NCBI GenBank assembly: GCA_016286835.1
Contig: JAEEUD010000112.1
Coordinates: 1-6,426 of the forward strand
Source of the DNA: Pyramidobacter sp.
Lineage (GTDB): Bacteria; Synergistota; Synergistia; Synergistales; Dethiosulfovibrionaceae
Length of the DNA: 6,426 bases
Reading direction: 5' to 3'
This document shows positions 4,590 to 6,426 of the stretch, one piece after another. The position numbers and the translations under genes were made by a program. Positions within the stretch are counted from its first letter, which is position 1; the number at the start of each line of letters is the position of its first letter. The notes beneath the pieces were generated by a model. The model was not told where the DNA came from, searched no databases, and saw nothing but the letters and a program-made list of their open reading frames with translations.

Positions 4590-6254
4590 ATGTCATTCCG
4601 TCGTTTCCGTTCCGTTTTCGCGTTCGCGGCCGTCATCGTCGCCGCGCTCGCCAGTGCCGCCCTCGCCGCTGAGGGCGACGCGCCCGCGCCCAACTTCGGC
4701 GCTCTGTCGCTGCTGCCGCCCTTCGCGGCCATCGCGCTCTGCCTGATCACGCGCGAGGTCATCCCCTCGCTGTTCGTCGGCAGCTGGATCGCCGGCACGA
4801 TGGTCTGCGGCTGGAACCCGATCTACGGCTTCGGCAAGGCCATCGAAGAGATCTGGAACGCCCTGGGCGACCCGTGGGGCGCGCGCATCGTCATGACCTG
4901 CATCGTCATGAGCAGCATGGTCGGCATCATGCAGGCCGGCGGCGGCGTCCGTTCCGCGATCAAGGCCCTTTCGCGCAAGGTGAAGAGCAGCCGCAGCGCC
5001 CAGTTCTTCACGGCTCTGGCCGGCGTGGTCATCTTCTTCGAGGACTACGTCACCGCCGCCGTCGTCGGCACGACGATGCGCCCGATCTCCGACAGCTACC
5101 GCGTTTCCAAGGAAAAGCTCTCGTACCTCGTTGACAGCACCGCCGCGCCCGTGGCCGCCATCGCCGGCGTCTCGTCGTGGGTGGCCTACATGGTCGGCCA
5201 GATCGGCAAGCAGTTCACCGAGCTTGGCATCACGTCGAGCTACTACAACACCTACCTGCAGTCCGTGCCGTTCGTGTTCTACAACCTGCTCGCCCTGCTG
5301 CTCGTCGCCCTCGTTGTCGCTTCCGGCCGCGACTTCGGCCCGATGCTGAACGCCGAACGCCGCGCCCGCGAGACGGGCAAGGTCCTGCGCGACGGCGCCA
5401 TGCCGCTCACGTCCGCAGCCGGCGATCCCGACCTTGAGCCTGCCGAGAACGCTCCCGACCGCGTGCTCAACTTCGTGCTGCCCGTGCTGTTCCTCGTCGC
5501 CTTTATCGTCGGCATGCTGCTCGTCACCGGCGGTTATCCGAAAGTCGGCCTCAGCGAGGCCATGGCCAACTCCGACAGCTCCAGATCGCTGATCTACGGC
5601 TCGTACGCTTCGGCCGTGATGACGCTGCTGCTCTTCTGGGTGCAGCGTGCCGCTTCGCTGTCGCGCCTGTTCCGCGGCTTCCTCAAGGGCGGCCAGTCCG
5701 TCTTCGTCGGCTCGATGATCCTCATCTACGCCTGGGGCATCAGCTCCTCGATCAAATCCGTCGGCACCGCCGCCTACCTCGTCAACGTCACCAAGGACTT
5801 CCTGACGCCTGCGTGGATCCCGCTGCTGACCTTCCTCACCGGCATGGTCGTCTCGTTCTGCACGGGCACCAGCTACGGCACGATGGGCATCCTCATGCCG
5901 CTCGTCGTCCCGCTGCTTGCCAAGGTCTCGGCCGCTGAAGGCCTCGACATGATGACCTACATGCTGCCCACCGTCGGCGCCGTCTTTGCCGGAGCCGTGT
6001 TCGGCGACCACTGCAGCCCCATCAGCGACACGACGATCATGTCGTCGATGTTCTGCGGCGCCGACCACGTCGACCACGTCCGCACGCAGATGCCCTACGC
6101 CCTGCTCGCCGGACTTGGCGCGGTGGCGGCCTATTCGGCCATCGCCTTCGGCCAGAGCCAGCCGGTCTCGTTTGCGATCGGCGCTGCCGTCGTCGTCGTG
6201 CTGTTCTTCGCGATGTCGAAGAAGGTCCCGGATTACAAGCCGGAAGAACAGTAG
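4590..6254 (+). CDS. NhaC-family sodium/proton antiporter-type transporter, candidate lysine transporter
   Basis: A 554-residue inner-membrane protein of the NhaC ion-transporter superfamily. ATG 4590 is chosen because GAGGAGG (4573-4579) precedes it by 10 bases; an in-frame TTG at 4584 is only 4 bases from that site. The N terminus (2-27: FRRFR, a hydrophobic stretch, then ALAAEG) resembles a signal peptide or first membrane helix. Many hydrophobic helices follow, clear ones near 100-118, 138-150, 228-246, 293-315, 340-360, 412-435 and 520-545. Family motifs are FEDYVTAAVVGTTMRPISD (from Phe150), SFCTGTSYGTMG (422-433) and GDHCSPISDTT (472-482), with Asp152, Asp473 and Asp480 likely in ion binding. 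NhaC-type proteins include Na+/H+ antiporters and amino-acid or carboxylate transporters, some under lysine riboswitch or T-box control. Its position behind T-box/lysA suggests lysine-related uptake or export. Family is firm, substrate is inference. Confidence 0.9.
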   Translation: MSFRRFRSVFAFAAVIVAALASAALAAEGDAPAPNFGALSLLPPFAAIALCLITREVIPSLFVGSWIAGTMVCGWNPIYGFGKAIEEIWNALGDPWGARIVMTCIVMSSMVGIMQAGGGVRSAIKALSRKVKSSRSAQFFTALAGVVIFFEDYVTAAVVGTTMRPISDSYRVSKEKLSYLVDSTAAPVAAIAGVSSWVAYMVGQIGKQFTELGITSSYYNTYLQSVPFVFYNLLALLLVALVVASGRDFGPMLNAERRARETGKVLRDGAMPLTSAAGDPDLEPAENAPDRVLNFVLPVLFLVAFIVGMLLVTGGYPKVGLSEAMANSDSSRSLIYGSYASAVMTLLLFWVQRAASLSRLFRGFLKGGQSVFVGSMILIYAWGISSSIKSVGTAAYLVNVTKDFLTPAWIPLLTFLTGMVVSFCTGTSYGTMGILMPLVVPLLAKVSAAEGLDMMTYMLPTVGAVFAGAVFGDHCSPISDTTIMSSMFCGADHVDHVRTQMPYALLAGLGAVAAYSAIAFGQSQPVSFAIGAAVVVVLFFAMSKKVPDYKPEEQ

Positions 6255-6272
6255 TTTTTCATACGTCTGAAT

Positions 6273-6317
6273 AAACGGCGGCCGGTCTTTCGTCACTGAA
6301 AGGCCGGCCGCCGTTTT
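6273..6317. terminator. Very strong intrinsic terminator after the transporter
   Basis: A 13-bp perfect stem AAACGGCGGCCGG (6273-6285) with CCGGCCGCCGTTT (6304-6316) continues through a G.T pair into CTTTC/GAAAG, 19 bp in all, around the loop GTCACT. T's at 6314-6317 end it on the plus strand. The A's at 6273-6275 give only a short U-run on the minus strand, so action on the convergent gene is possible but weaker. Confidence 0.9.
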
Positions 6318-6339
6318 GTCATTGCTTTATGCAGAGTGA

Positions 6340-6426
6340 TTATTTGATCGCGTCGAGGTCAATGGTGTATCCCATGACTTCGCCAACACGCGTCACTTTT
6401 CCAAGAACTGTGATTTTCTGGTTCCT
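6340..6426 (-). CDS. Hypothetical protein, C-terminal end only (5' part outside window)
   Basis: On the minus strand a frame is open from the right edge to TAA at 6342-6340, giving 28 residues that end in GYTIDLDAIK. The pattern KITVLGKVTRVGEV alternates hydrophobic residues and resembles beta strands of an OB-like fold, but so short a piece cannot be assigned to a family. The codon choices are natural (GTG, ACC, GAC, CTC) and the convergent terminator fits a real gene end. Function not recognised. Confidence 0.6.
   Translation of the reverse strand, partial: RNQKITVLGKVTRVGEVMGYTIDLDAIK

Noticed and set aside
4593..6296. Minus-strand open frame of about 567 codons opposite the transporter
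   Set aside because: Composition is dominated by H, D, R, G and A, with no hydrophobic pattern or motif, and it would start within the terminator region. The plus strand holds a well-conserved NhaC-type protein.

Overview
The window looks like a piece of chromosome from a GC-rich anaerobic bacterium. The genes favour G/C third positions strongly, the intergenic promoters are AT-rich with Gram-positive-style -35/-10 boxes, and a T-box tRNA-sensing leader is present. Iron-type alcohol dehydrogenases, a flavoredoxin-like flavin reductase and an NhaC-type transporter fit a fermenter of amino acids or sugars. A Synergistota member or a high-GC Firmicute/Negativicute is my best guess; this is inference from style, not a database match.

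Layout, left to right. (1) Positions 1-663: C-terminal part of an iron-containing alcohol dehydrogenase, followed by an intrinsic terminator. (2) 814-2001: a second, complete iron-dependent alcohol dehydrogenase of the butanol dehydrogenase/YqhD type, with its own -10 box. It ends at a terminator that looks bidirectional, shared with (3), a minus-strand flavin reductase-like FMN-binding protein (2079-2654). (4) 2655-3250 holds no protein gene. It carries two divergent promoters and a long plus-strand leader that is a T-box riboswitch. (5) 3251-4504: lysA, diaminopimelate decarboxylase. (6) 4590-6254: an NhaC-family membrane transporter, probably in the same operon. (7) A very strong hairpin terminator (6273-6317) separates it from the C-terminal end of a minus-strand gene running off the right edge.

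The most notable element is the lysA leader. It has a promoter with perfect consensus boxes, a Stem I with the AGAGAG/GCTGAAAGG signature, a Stem II with an S-turn-like AGTA/GAA pair, a Stem IIA/B pseudoknot, a Stem III, and a textbook antiterminator/terminator. Then, 116 bases on, comes a second complete antiterminator/terminator module with its own 14-base T-box and U-run, but with no room for a second Stem I or Stem II. Two terminators in series thus appear to be controlled by one tRNA-reading domain. The likely physiology is that uncharged tRNA, probably tRNA-Lys, permits read-through into lysA, which makes lysine from meso-diaminopimelate, and into the NhaC-type protein, which on this context is a candidate lysine (or related substrate) transporter.

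The left half reads as separate single-gene redox units rather than one operon.
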